From an uncultured Campylobacter sp. (GTDB taxonomy: Bacteria > Campylobacterota > Campylobacteria > Campylobacterales > Campylobacteraceae): a DNA stretch of 8,211 bases. The notes under the pieces were generated by a model. The model did not search any database, was not told where the DNA came from, and saw nothing but the letters and a program-made list of their open reading frames with translations. This document shows, piece by piece, positions 1 to 6,505 of the stretch. The stretch lies in NCBI GenBank assembly GCA_938041615.1, contig CALISV010000096.1:1-8211 (forward strand). The letters are read 5' to 3'. Every line of letters begins with the position of its first letter. Within the stretch, counting starts at the first letter, position 1. The position numbers and the translations under genes are program-made.

Positions 1-24
1 AAGCGCTCGCGAGACGAGCTATGA

Positions 25-138
25 AAACTAAAAATAAAGGCGAAGTATTTTTTCTTTAAACAAGGCGGAAACGACGGAGGCGAGGGAGCGTATATGCAAT
101 ACGTGACCGAAGCCGACCGAGTTTCCAACGACGTATAA
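25..138 (+). other. Possible 3' end of a plus-strand reading frame, start not visible
   Basis: The plus strand is open from 25 to a TAA at 136-138 and encodes a plausible protein tail (KQGGNDGGEGAYMQY, then VTEADRVSNDV), richer in GC than the flanks. There is no good start: the frame is closed by TGA at 22-24 and the only ATG, at 94-96, is far inside. A second frame running in from the left edge (ALARRAMKTKNKGEVFFL) stops at 57-59. The two would join if the T6 run at 48-53 were one base shorter. The tail ends 17 bases from the convergent lipoprotein stop. I do not recognise the protein. It may be a frameshifted gene end, a decayed remnant or a repeat. Confidence 0.25.
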
Positions 139-155
139 AGGAAAAAGACAAGCCG

Positions 156-749
156 TTAAGGATAAAAGAAACTAAGTATCTGCGTCGCCGCCTTTTCTTC
201 TATGTATGGGATTATATAACTTGGCGAATAAAGATTCTGGCCGCTTTCGATCTCGAGATTTGTCCTTTGCTCGCTGCCGTTTGCGCGGATCATCACGCTG
301 ATAAAGGCTCTATAAAGATAATAATCCGTCCTGTCGTAAAAATCATCGTCAAACGGGTCGCCAAAAAGCATGCCAAAGCCCATGCTGCGCCTGTATCCGT
401 AGCCGCCCCAGCCGTAGCCCATGTTCATATACGCGCGCGGGCGTTCGCGTCGCTCAAAGCGCTGCAAGCTCGCAAAATCGCCCATTATCACGATATCGGC
501 GCTCTTTTGATCCATGCTTTGCGTAAAGCCGTTTTGAAGCAGTTTGTTTCGCACGGTGTTTTCTAGCGTGTTTGCGTAGCCGCAGGAGTTTTTAAAGTAA
601 ACGTAAACGCTACGCGAGGCTTTTTTTACGTCGCCGTTAGTGATGAAAACCGGCATCGTGCTTCTAGCGTAAAGCTCGGGTGTGCGGGGCTCGCCGCAGC
701 CTACGAAAAAAATCGCAAATAGCAAAATAGAGAAAATTTTTAGTTTCAT
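156..749 (-). CDS. Lipoprotein with Gly/Tyr-rich central segment, possibly TraT-related
   Basis: This 197-residue predicted lipoprotein has a signal peptide (MKLKIFSILLFAIFFVGC) whose lipobox FVGC would lipidate Cys18. The start is well supported by AAGGAG (757-762), seven bases upstream. Residues 45-95 (SVYVYFKNS, then LENTVRNKLLQNGF and SADIVIMGDF) read like the alpha/beta start of TraT-type surface lipoproteins: a strand with KNS/T, a helix, then a 'residue may not show activity' strand. The middle (105-146) is rich in Gly, Tyr, Arg and Asp (MGYGWGGYGYRR, then DPFDDDFYDR). The C-terminal part (148-197) returns to strands and a helix, IEEKAATQILSFF. I do not recognise a specific gene. The TraT resemblance is from memory of pattern, not alignment. 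It is separated from the iron cluster by 109 bases with a possible promoter, so it is probably a separate unit, although transcript read-through from the cluster cannot be excluded. Confidence 0.8.
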   Translation of the reverse strand: MKLKIFSILLFAIFFVGCGEPRTPELYARSTMPVFITNGDVKKASRSVYVYFKNSCGYANTLENTVRNKLLQNGFTQSMDQKSADIVIMGDFASLQRFERRERPRAYMNMGYGWGGYGYRRSMGFGMLFGDPFDDDFYDRTDYYLYRAFISVMIRANGSEQRTNLEIESGQNLYSPSYIIPYIEEKAATQILSFFYP

Positions 750-766
750 TTCGCGTCTCCTTGTTC

Positions 767-787
767 AAATTTGCCCGCCGCAAATTT
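767..787. repeat. Perfect 8-bp inverted repeat in the lipoprotein gene leader
   Basis: AAATTTGC (767-774) and GCAAATTT (780-787) form a perfect inverted repeat with a 5-base loop, just ahead of the AAGGAG ribosome binding site (757-762) of the lipoprotein gene. It could be a weak RNA hairpin near the start site or a repressor operator. Each arm carries the AAATTT motif that is abundant across the whole window, so part of the symmetry may be incidental. Confidence 0.4.
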
Positions 788-799
788 AACGCGGTCGGG

Positions 800-820
800 T
801 CAAATTTAGGATCAAATTTA
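800..820. repeat. Tandem direct repeat TCAAATTTA
   Basis: The 9-mer TCAAATTTA occurs at 800-808 and again at 812-820, a 12-base period, between the possible -10 element and the inverted repeat. With the two arms of that repeat there are four CAAATTT or AAATTTG copies within about 55 bases. A regulator binding site is possible but not shown. Confidence 0.4.
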
Positions 821-825
821 AGCGT

Positions 826-831
826 ATTTTA
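826..831 (-). promoter_or_regulatory. Possible -10 element for the downstream lipoprotein gene
   Basis: On the minus strand TAAAAT resembles the Campylobacter sigma-70 -10 box and would start transcription roughly 70 bases ahead of the lipoprotein ATG. The 109-base gap after the thioredoxin-like gene makes an independent promoter plausible. Campylobacter promoters lack a clear -35, so this rests on one degenerate hexamer. Confidence 0.25.
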
Positions 832-858
832 CTACTAAATCTTTACGTTTGAGTAAAT

Positions 859-1356
859 TTATAACACCAGCTTGATCTCATTTTCAAGAGTGGCTTTTGG
901 AGTGAGTCCGATGAAGCGCTTTTTGAGATTGCCCTCGCCGTCAAAGACGAAGATCGCAGGCACGCCCATCACGCCGCCCACTGCTTTGCTGAAATAATCG
1001 ACCGAAACTTTATCGCTAATGACGTCGTAGGCGATGCCGTGGTGCTTCACCATGTCGATATCTTTATCAAATCCAAGGCTCGGTCCAAATATCCCGTAAA
1101 CGCCGAATTTGTCCTTAAACTCGGAGTAAATTTCATTTACGATCGGGGCTTGCGCTACGCAGGCGCCGCAGGATGTGCCGAAGAAAAAGAGCATATAGGG
1201 CTTGCCGTCCGTTTTAAGCCGCCTGCCCTCGGGAAAATAGTGCGTATCGACGCCCTTTGGCGAGTTTAGGCTAATGTGGTGTTTATCAAAGCCGCTATTT
1301 CCGCAGCCAGCTATCATCGCCGCCGCAAAAACTAAAAGTATATATTTTTTTATCAT
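859..1356 (-). CDS. Thioredoxin-like (TlpA/ResA-type) lipoprotein with SCGAC active site (Cj1664/Cj1665-like)
   Basis: This is a membrane-anchored periplasmic thiol-disulfide protein of 165 residues. The preferred start is the ATG at 1356, preceded by GGGAG (1361-1365). It begins a lipoprotein signal peptide (MIKKYILLVF) with lipobox MIAGC, so Cys18 would be lipidated. The same frame can be extended to a TTG at 1383 inside the ATPase gene, but that adds nine residues before the signal peptide and lacks support. The thioredoxin fold is shown by MLFFFGTSCGAC (catalytic C63 and C66), a cis-proline segment GVPAIFVFD (Pro133), and a following GEGNLKKRFIG strand-turn. The active site lacks the common WCxPC form. 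It is the last gene of the iron-uptake cluster in this window and may keep cysteines of the DUF2318 protein reduced or assist the ABC transporter; that link is inference from position. No strong terminator is visible downstream. Confidence 0.9.
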   Translation of the reverse strand: MIKKYILLVFAAAMIAGCGNSGFDKHHISLNSPKGVDTHYFPEGRRLKTDGKPYMLFFFGTSCGACVAQAPIVNEIYSEFKDKFGVYGIFGPSLGFDKDIDMVKHHGIAYDVISDKVSVDYFSKAVGGVMGVPAIFVFDGEGNLKKRFIGLTPKATLENEIKLVL

Positions 1357-1369
1357 AACTCTCCCAAAT

Positions 1370-2107
1370 TTAAACCGTCGCAAAGGCGCTTTGACCCTTT
1401 GGCTCGCTTGCTAGCCTCTCGCATGCCTCCGCACGCTCGCCGTCGCTCACGTAGTGGATATTTTCCATCTTGCCGTGCCTTAGATAGACGATCTTGTCGC
1501 CAAACTGCCCAAGATCGGGGTTGTGCGTGATGAGCAGGATGGTTTTGCCTTCGCTTCGCAGCTTTTGAAATAGCTCCAAAACTACGCGTTCGTTGGCTTC
1601 GTCTAGGTTACCAGTCGGCTCGTCGGCTATCAAGATATCAGGATCGTTGATCAGGGCACGCGCGATGCACAGACGCTGCTGCTCGCCGCCGCTAAGCTGA
1701 CTCGGACGGTGATCTAGCCTGTGTCCAAGCCCCACTCGCTCGAGCGCCTTTTTAGCGTCCTCTTCGTCCACGCTGCTGTGATAGTACTGCGCTATCATCA
1801 CGTTTTCGACGCAGTTTAGGTAGGGGATGAGGTGAAACTGCTGAAATATCAGCCCGATCTTTTCGCGGCGAAATTTGAGCGTCTCCTCGTCGCTAAGTCT
1901 GCTAGCGTCGTCTCCGCCTAGCATGTACGTGCCTGCGGTTGGCTCATCCATCAGCGAGAGTATATTTACCAGCGTACTTTTGCCGCTACCGCTTGGGCCC
2001 ATTATGCTGACCCACTCGCCGGCGTTTACGTCAAATGTGATGCCCTCTAGCGCCCTTACTTCGCCAAATCTTTTTTCTATCCCGTTTAATCTTATCGCGT
2101 ATTGCAT
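1370..2107 (-). CDS. ABC transporter ATP-binding protein, LolD/MacB type (Cj1663-like)
   Basis: This 245-residue nucleotide-binding subunit powers the two FtsX-type permeases encoded just upstream. All core motifs are intact: Walker [10 protein letters not shown] (37-45), Q-loop in IFQQF (88-91), signature LSGGEQQR (138-145), Walker B ILIADEP (158-164) with catalytic Glu163, D-loop GNLDE (166-170), and switch histidine H195 in LLITHN. The GNLD D-loop and overall length fit the LolD/FtsE/MacB branch. The C-terminal 25 residues or so, after the core fold, are charged and not recognised. The start is supported by AGAGGAG (2114-2120), six bases from the ATG and embedded in the last codons of the second permease. 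The gene ends 13 bases before the preferred start of the thioredoxin-like gene. An assignment to true LolCDE lipoprotein export is disfavoured by the iron-uptake context. Confidence 0.95.
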   Translation of the reverse strand: MQYAIRLNGIEKRFGEVRALEGITFDVNAGEWVSIMGPSGSGKSTLVNILSLMDEPTAGTYMLGGDDASRLSDEETLKFRREKIGLIFQQFHLIPYLNCVENVMIAQYYHSSVDEEDAKKALERVGLGHRLDHRPSQLSGGEQQRLCIARALINDPDILIADEPTGNLDEANERVVLELFQKLRSEGKTILLITHNPDLGQFGDKIVYLRHGKMENIHYVSDGERAEACERLASEPKGQSAFATV

Positions 2108-2108
2108 A

Positions 2109-3248
2109 TCATTCTCCTCTTAAAATATCGGCCATCTTGTTTTCCAGCGCCCGTTTGATCGGATAGATCGAGGCCACGCCTGCAAAAACGAGCGAGATAA
2201 CCATCGCTATCGGTATGCTCATAAATCTAAAATCGATGCTCGAATCAAAAATCGCGTAGCCTAAAATTTGCGCCAAACCGTAGCCTAAAATAGCACCCGC
2301 CAAAGCCGCCGCAAACGCAGTGACGAAGGTCTCGACGCCAAACAAATTTAGCACGTTTTTCTTACTAGCTCCCAGCGCCCTAAGCAGCGCGATCTCCTTT
2401 GAGCGCGAGAACAAAATCGCGCTTAGAGTCGTGTTTACGCACATTGAAGTGATGAGCAAGATGACAAAGCTAACAAGCGCCATTAAAAGCTTAATCTTAT
2501 CCAAAATTAGGCCCTCTGATTTTGAAATTTTAGCCACGGGCTTAACCGAAATTTGCTCGTCGCTAAGGCTCTTGCCAAGCTCGCTGATGTAGTCAAATTT
2601 GCCCGTCACTACGGCTTCGGCGTAGTTTAGCGTGTTTGGCTCGTTTGCTATCTTTTGCGCTAGAGGCAGCGAGATGATGAGTAGCGAGTCCTCTTTGTCG
2701 CCGTCTTGCACGATGCCACGGATCTTTACTTTTTCGCCCGCGTTCGCGCCGATTTGTCTTACTTCGATCGTGTCGCCGACCTTAAAGCCGCTTTGTTTGG
2801 CTAGATCGGTGCCGATTAGCGCGTTTCTCTCGTCAAAATCAAGCGTTATGCCCTGCCCTTCCTTGACCTCCAAAAACGGCTTAACCCGCGTTAGGTCGCT
2901 AAATTTGACGCCCATGGCGATAGCAGTCGTTGGGCCTATGTTTACCTGCGTAAAAAGATATCCGCTCTGACCGATTAGTTTGTCGCTTGGTATTTTGGCG
3001 ATCTTTTCGTTAAATTTAGCCTCGTCTATCGCGTCACTAACGGGGTCTGCCGGAGCGAAAACCACGTTTGCGCCGTAGCTTTTTAGCTCCTTGGTTACTT
3101 TTGAGTCGATATCCAGATATACGTTTACAAACGCCGCCGTCACGCACGCGCCAAGCAAGATAGAGACGATGATGACGCCCACTCTAGCCGCGCCAAAGCG
3201 CAGGCTTTTAAAGATGACGTTATAAAAAAAGCCCTTATTTGCGATCAT
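2109..3248 (-). CDS. FtsX/MacB-type ABC transporter permease, second of two (Cj1662-like)
   Basis: This 379-residue permease has the same architecture as its upstream neighbour and is probably an old duplicate of it. It has a membrane helix near 20-45, a periplasmic domain (about 46-250), and three C-terminal helices (about 252-280, 305-333, 343-363). The coupling motif is KEIALLRALGAS (284-295). ELKSYGANVVFAP (54-66) corresponds to ELRGYGSNIVVLP in the first permease. The periplasmic domain is shorter than in the first permease. The start ATG lies inside the preceding gene (14-base overlap) and is supported by GGAGG at 3255-3259, six bases upstream. The last codons contain the ribosome binding site of the ATPase gene, and only one base separates this stop from the ATPase ATG, so the three transporter genes are tightly co-translated. 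Confidence 0.9.
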   Translation of the reverse strand: MIANKGFFYNVIFKSLRFGAARVGVIIVSILLGACVTAAFVNVYLDIDSKVTKELKSYGANVVFAPADPVSDAIDEAKFNEKIAKIPSDKLIGQSGYLFTQVNIGPTTAIAMGVKFSDLTRVKPFLEVKEGQGITLDFDERNALIGTDLAKQSGFKVGDTIEVRQIGANAGEKVKIRGIVQDGDKEDSLLIISLPLAQKIANEPNTLNYAEAVVTGKFDYISELGKSLSDEQISVKPVAKISKSEGLILDKIKLLMALVSFVILLITSMCVNTTLSAILFSRSKEIALLRALGASKKNVLNLFGVETFVTAFAAALAGAILGYGLAQILGYAIFDSSIDFRFMSIPIAMVISLVFAGVASIYPIKRALENKMADILRGE

Positions 3249-4515
3249 ATAGCACCTCCGCAGGCAATAGTTTAACGACGCTTCTCATCGGCACGAGCGA
3301 GCCCGCGATCGAGATAAGAAGCGCAAAAGCGATACTAAGCGGAAGCACGATCCACGCGATGCCGATACCGTAACCAAAGATACTATAAGCGATTATGTAA
3401 CTTAACGCGTAGCCCAAAAACGCTCCCAAAATGCCCGCAAAAAACGCCACGACCAGGCTTTCGCTCGCAAAAAGGGCGTAAATTTCAAAGTTGCTCGCGC
3501 CTATGGCTTTTAGTAGGCCGATCTCTTTTTTACGTCTGTAAATTTCGCTAGTCATCAGCGAGGTGATGCCGATAGACGAGACCGCCAGAGCGATGACGCT
3601 AACGATACCCATTAGGCTTTGGATTTTTTTTACGATATTACTCTCAGCGTCGCTTACCTGCATCATCGCCTTTGCTGCAACGCCCGCGTAGTTCTCCTCG
3701 ATCTGATAGGCTATGGAGCTAACATAGGCCGAGCAGTACCACATATCGTATTCGGCGCTGTCTAGGTTGTCTAAATTTCGCCTGGCCTTGACGGAGAGGT
3801 CGTTTTCCGGGATCGTCATCGCTGAAACCTCGGCTTTTGAGTACTGTCCGGGCTTATTTAGAAGCTCCTGAGCAAGCTTTAGCGAGGTTACGATCTTATA
3901 GCTTTCTTCGCCGGCTCCTTTTAGCACACCAGCGATTTTTACGCTACGTCCGTTTAAATTTAGTTCGCCGCCGACGCTCAAATTTCGCTTTGCGGCTAAA
4001 TTTTCGCCTACGAGTACGTTTTGCATATCGTCATCTTCTATCCATTTGCCATCGACCGCCCAAAAGCCAAATAGCGTTTTCACGCCCGTTTTAAACTCAG
4101 GCTCGTCGGCCACGTTTGCAAATTTATCAAACCAAGTGCCCGTGATTTGGTATTTTTCGCCGCTAGCGTCCTTTACCTCTCCGTTTAGAAACGGCGCAAA
4201 CGCCACGATGTTGTTTCGCCAAAAAATTTCCTTTACCTTATGCAAATCCTCTTCGTTTAGGTAGTTTTGCGATTTTAGCGGAGTGAAATTTTTACCCTCG
4301 ATCTCGATAGCTAGCGCTTCGCCCTTTGGCAAGACGACGATGTTTGAGCCGTAGCCTCGCAGCTCACTAGCGATCTGATCGCCGATTTTTAGCGTGATAT
4401 TTAGCATACAAGCGATCAAAACCGTCGCCAAAAGTATGGTAATAAAGGCCATACCTTTTTGCACCTTTGAGCCGGTGATCGAGCTTTTTATAAGCCTTAG
4501 TTGCATATTTTTCAT
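3235..4515 (-). CDS. FtsX/MacB-type ABC transporter permease, first of two (Cj1661-like)
   Basis: This 426-residue inner-membrane permease has the layout of the MacB/LolC/FtsX group. There is one N-terminal membrane segment (about 22-44), a large periplasmic domain (about 45-298), then three C-terminal membrane segments (about 300-322, 347-378, 385-408). The cytoplasmic loop contains the FtsX coupling motif KEIGLLKAIGAS (330-341), which contacts the ATPase. Directly after the first membrane helix it has ELRGYGSNIVVLP (51-63), matched in the second permease. The ATG overlaps the preceding stop by four bases and has no good Shine-Dalgarno, consistent with translational coupling; a second in-frame ATG lies three codons in (MQL). 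With the second permease and the ATPase it should form a heteromeric transporter. Such transporters usually act on periplasmic or membrane substrates rather than importing small solutes. Its substrate in the iron-uptake locus is not known from sequence. Confidence 0.9.
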   Translation of the reverse strand: MKNMQLRLIKSSITGSKVQKGMAFITILLATVLIACMLNITLKIGDQIASELRGYGSNIVVLPKGEALAIEIEGKNFTPLKSQNYLNEEDLHKVKEIFWRNNIVAFAPFLNGEVKDASGEKYQITGTWFDKFANVADEPEFKTGVKTLFGFWAVDGKWIEDDDMQNVLVGENLAAKRNLSVGGELNLNGRSVKIAGVLKGAGEESYKIVTSLKLAQELLNKPGQYSKAEVSAMTIPENDLSVKARRNLDNLDSAEYDMWYCSAYVSSIAYQIEENYAGVAAKAMMQVSDAESNIVKKIQSLMGIVSVIALAVSSIGITSLMTSEIYRRKKEIGLLKAIGASNFEIYALFASESLVVAFFAGILGAFLGYALSYIIAYSIFGYGIGIAWIVLPLSIAFALLISIAGSLVPMRSVVKLLPAEVLYDRK

Positions 4516-5879
4516 TTTAAAGTCCCGTTTATATCGACGTATTTTTCAGGGTTGGCTTCAAATTCCGCCTGAGTTTTTTCGTTTTCAAAGAAATACGTCC
4601 TGTTGTAGTATAAATAAGATTTCGAGCCGATGTTGCTTACTTTTTTGCGGCTTACCGGATCTAGCACCATTTTTTCGACGACTTTTGAGAAGTAGTTCGC
4701 GCCGCTTTGGATGGTATCAAGCGTTACGGTTACGAATTTGCCGTCAAATTCAAAAGGCATAGGTATCGGGTTGCAGCCGCCCTCTTTGCCAACTGATGGC
4801 AAGAAAATGCGTACATTGCACGAGATGCAGATGAGATCGCCGCCCTTTTTTACGTAGCCCATATCGCCACATATCGCGCACGCGTCAAAGACGATGATCG
4901 GCGAAGCGCGGTCTGAAAAGCGGTTTAAAAGAAAAAACCTTATCTCCCTGCCCTCGTCGTTTATATAGGCGTAGCGGTGAAGTTCGTTGTCGGCTAGCTC
5001 TGCCACGTCAAATTTAAACTCGTTATTTACTGGTTCTACGATGATAGGATCAGAGATCTCGGGCGGTTTAGATGCGTGCAGGTCGTAGTAAAGCCCAAAA
5101 ATCAGAGCCGTGACGACAATAGTTATGCTGCTTTTGGAGTTTGCCGCCATGAAATTTCTAGCCGCGTTGTTAAATCTAAATTTATTCGAGCCCACGACTG
5201 ATTTTACGAGCGGAGCCGGACGTTTTTTGAAATTTATAACCGCCAAAATCAAAACTGAAAAGATGAAAAAATACTGCGCAAACGTCGTATAGTAAATGCC
5301 CTTAGCCACGAGCGAGAGCGCCCACGGATACGTAGGTATCATGCCCGCTCGCATAAACTCAAGCCCCGTGTTTGAAATAGCTTGCACTATCAAAACTGCA
5401 AGAAAAAGAAGCGAAAACGTCCATAACACGTGCTTGCAGAGGCATTCTTTTAAATTTGAAACTACGAAAAACAAAATCAGCAAGAGCAAAAACGCAAATA
5501 TCATCAAAAATAGGCTGATGATAGACTGCGTATCGAGTAGCTCGCCGGCAAATACCGGAAAATTCGCGCTAGTGTGAGCATAGGTTAAGCCGTAGCCTGC
5601 GCCCAAGGCGAAAAACGTTATCATCTTTGCAGGGTTAAATTTGATAAAAATCCAAAGCGCGCTAACTAGCAAAAATACCAAAGTAGCCGCGTCAAATACC
5701 ATTTTAACGCCGGCGTCGTGAAGCGTGAGTCTAGCGATCTTAAAAACGACTATGCCTGCTGCAATACCCAAAACCGAGGGTAAAAACAGCGCTTTTAGGC
5801 TCTTTTTGTCGTTGTTTAACGCTGCAAAAAGGACAAATCCCAGTAACGATGAGATAACTTGGACGAAATATATAGACAT
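4512..5879 (-). CDS. FtrD-like DUF2318 membrane protein with five-Cys region and C-terminal YHS-like domain (Cj1660-like)
   Basis: This 455-residue inner-membrane protein is the third gene of the P19/FTR1 locus. Residues 1-266 hold roughly eight hydrophobic segments (near 4-22, 30-47, 60-80, 85-101, 117-141, 150-169, 198-216, 250-266). A soluble tail of about 190 residues follows. It contains CAIC (C334, C337), CISC (C351, C354) and a fifth cysteine in GGCNPIP (C369), the signature of the DUF2318/FtrD-like family, thought to hold an iron-sulfur or other redox metal site. Residues about 404-448 (DPVS, then YYNRTYFFENEK and FEANPEKYV) resemble a YHS metal-binding domain, but the usual Cys of the DPVC motif is Ser410. 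By analogy with FtrD in FtrABCD systems it may pass electrons to, or oxidise iron for, the permease; that is inference. The ribosome binding site is weak (AGGG at 5886-5889). The stop overlaps the next start as ATGA, implying translational coupling. Confidence 0.9.
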   Translation of the reverse strand: MSIYFVQVISSLLGFVLFAALNNDKKSLKALFLPSVLGIAAGIVVFKIARLTLHDAGVKMVFDAATLVFLLVSALWIFIKFNPAKMITFFALGAGYGLTYAHTSANFPVFAGELLDTQSIISLFLMIFAFLLLLILFFVVSNLKECLCKHVLWTFSLLFLAVLIVQAISNTGLEFMRAGMIPTYPWALSLVAKGIYYTTFAQYFFIFSVLILAVINFKKRPAPLVKSVVGSNKFRFNNAARNFMAANSKSSITIVVTALIFGLYYDLHASKPPEISDPIIVEPVNNEFKFDVAELADNELHRYAYINDEGREIRFFLLNRFSDRASPIIVFDACAICGDMGYVKKGGDLICISCNVRIFLPSVGKEGGCNPIPMPFEFDGKFVTVTLDTIQSGANYFSKVVEKMVLDPVSRKKVSNIGSKSYLYYNRTYFFENEKTQAEFEANPEKYVDINGTLK

Positions 5880-5904
5880 GATCAGCCCTGTAATTTGAGA
5901 ATTT

Positions 5905-5937
5905 GAATAAAATTTAGAGCGGACTTAGCCGCTCTAA
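5905..5937 (-). terminator. Terminator-like or attenuator hairpin after p19
   Basis: A perfect 9-bp inverted repeat (TTAGAGCGG at 5914-5922, CCGCTCTAA at 5929-5937) with a 6-base loop starts about 8 bases past the p19 stop. On the transcribed minus strand it is followed by the U-rich tail ATTTTATTC. This fits an intrinsic terminator, but the next gene starts only 26 bases past the tail, on the same strand and in the same functional set. Partial termination, giving more FTR1/P19 than downstream proteins, is the likely reading. Confidence 0.6.
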
Positions 5938-5944
5938 GCCCGAA

Positions 5945-6466
5945 TTATTTAGCAGGCGCTCCGGTATATTGGAATTTATAAGTCGTGGTGAACGGCTCAA
6001 ACCATTTACCTACGCCTGTTTCTTTGTCCGCATGGCGACCGAAGCCTTGTTTTTCAGGATTTTCTATATGAAATTTTAGCTCGTAGTTGCCAACGCCGGC
6101 GTCCATTTTTAGGTTAGCGCCGTAGTGAGGACCGTCTTGAGCGACCATAGGCATAAATGTGCCTTTTTTAACTTTACCGTTATCTAGGTTTTTTAGCTCG
6201 TAATTAACTTTTAGATAAGGGATCCACTCACCGGCTGCAAAGCCGTTTTTATTTCCCTCGATAGCGTGGATGTCGGCCTCTAGGTGGATGTCTGCTTTAC
6301 TAGGAGCTAGGTCGATGCCCTTTGGCTCCATGTCGATAGGCTCTAGATAAACGGCAGCTATCTCCATGCCGTTGATCTCTACCGGATCGCCGATAGGAAA
6401 CTCGCCTGCTACGGCTACTGAAGCAGCAAGGCTGAATGCCAAAGCTGTTTTAACAAATTTGTTCAT
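5945..6466 (-). CDS. p19: P19 periplasmic copper/iron-binding protein of the FTR1 uptake system (Cj1659-like)
   Basis: P19 (homologous to FetP and FtrA) is a periplasmic dimeric protein that works with FTR1 permeases in iron acquisition. The 173-residue product begins with a Sec signal peptide, probably cut after ASVAVA (residue 20). The mature part has the family hallmarks: PIDMEPKGIDL (43-53), ADIHLEADIH (58-67), FMPMVAQDGPHYG (104-116), NPEKQGFGRH (136-145) and VGKWFEPF (152-159). By alignment from memory with C. jejuni P19, the metal ligands correspond to E22, H61, E63, M107, H114 and H145, and all are present. Relative to that protein about six residues are missing in the loop before GVGNYEL. 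The start is supported by a strong ribosome binding site, AAAGGAG, five bases upstream of the ATG. The gene follows the FTR1 gene and precedes the DUF2318 gene. Expression is expected to rise in low iron, as in C. jejuni, but no Fur site is visible in this window. Confidence 0.97.
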   Translation of the reverse strand: MNKFVKTALAFSLAASVAVAGEFPIGDPVEINGMEIAAVYLEPIDMEPKGIDLAPSKADIHLEADIHAIEGNKNGFAAGEWIPYLKVNYELKNLDNGKVKKGTFMPMVAQDGPHYGANLKMDAGVGNYELKFHIENPEKQGFGRHADKETGVGKWFEPFTTTYKFQYTGAPAK

Positions 6467-6505
6467 GTTCTCTCCTTTAATTGGTTTGTAAATTTATTTT
6501 TAAGC

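Noticed and set aside
267..566. Open plus-strand frame opposite the lipoprotein gene
   Set aside because: It mirrors the minus-strand gene, has an Ala/His/Lys-biased composition and no ribosome binding site. The minus-strand gene has a signal peptide, lipobox and good Shine-Dalgarno.
839..858. Intrinsic terminator right after the thioredoxin-like gene
   Set aside because: Only a 5-bp A/T-rich stem (TTTAC/GTAAA) is present, with no clean U tract; too weak to call.
1357..1383. TTG start extending the thioredoxin-like protein by nine residues
   Set aside because: The extension would precede the lipoprotein signal peptide and overlap the ATPase gene. The ATG at 1356 has its own GGGAG site and gives a normal signal peptide.
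2632..2970. 112-codon plus-strand open frame inside the second permease gene
   Set aside because: It is a Ser/Leu-rich shadow of the minus-strand permease with no supporting start signal.
1370..4515. Annotation as the LolCDE lipoprotein-releasing system
   Set aside because: The ATPase and permease types are similar, but the gene set and order match the P19/FTR1 locus, and two dissimilar permeases with a thioredoxin gene fit Cj1661-Cj1665 better.
4394..4762. 122-codon plus-strand open frame spanning the DUF2318/permease junction
   Set aside because: It is antisense to two well-supported genes, and its composition is explained by complementing their codons. There is no recognisable domain.
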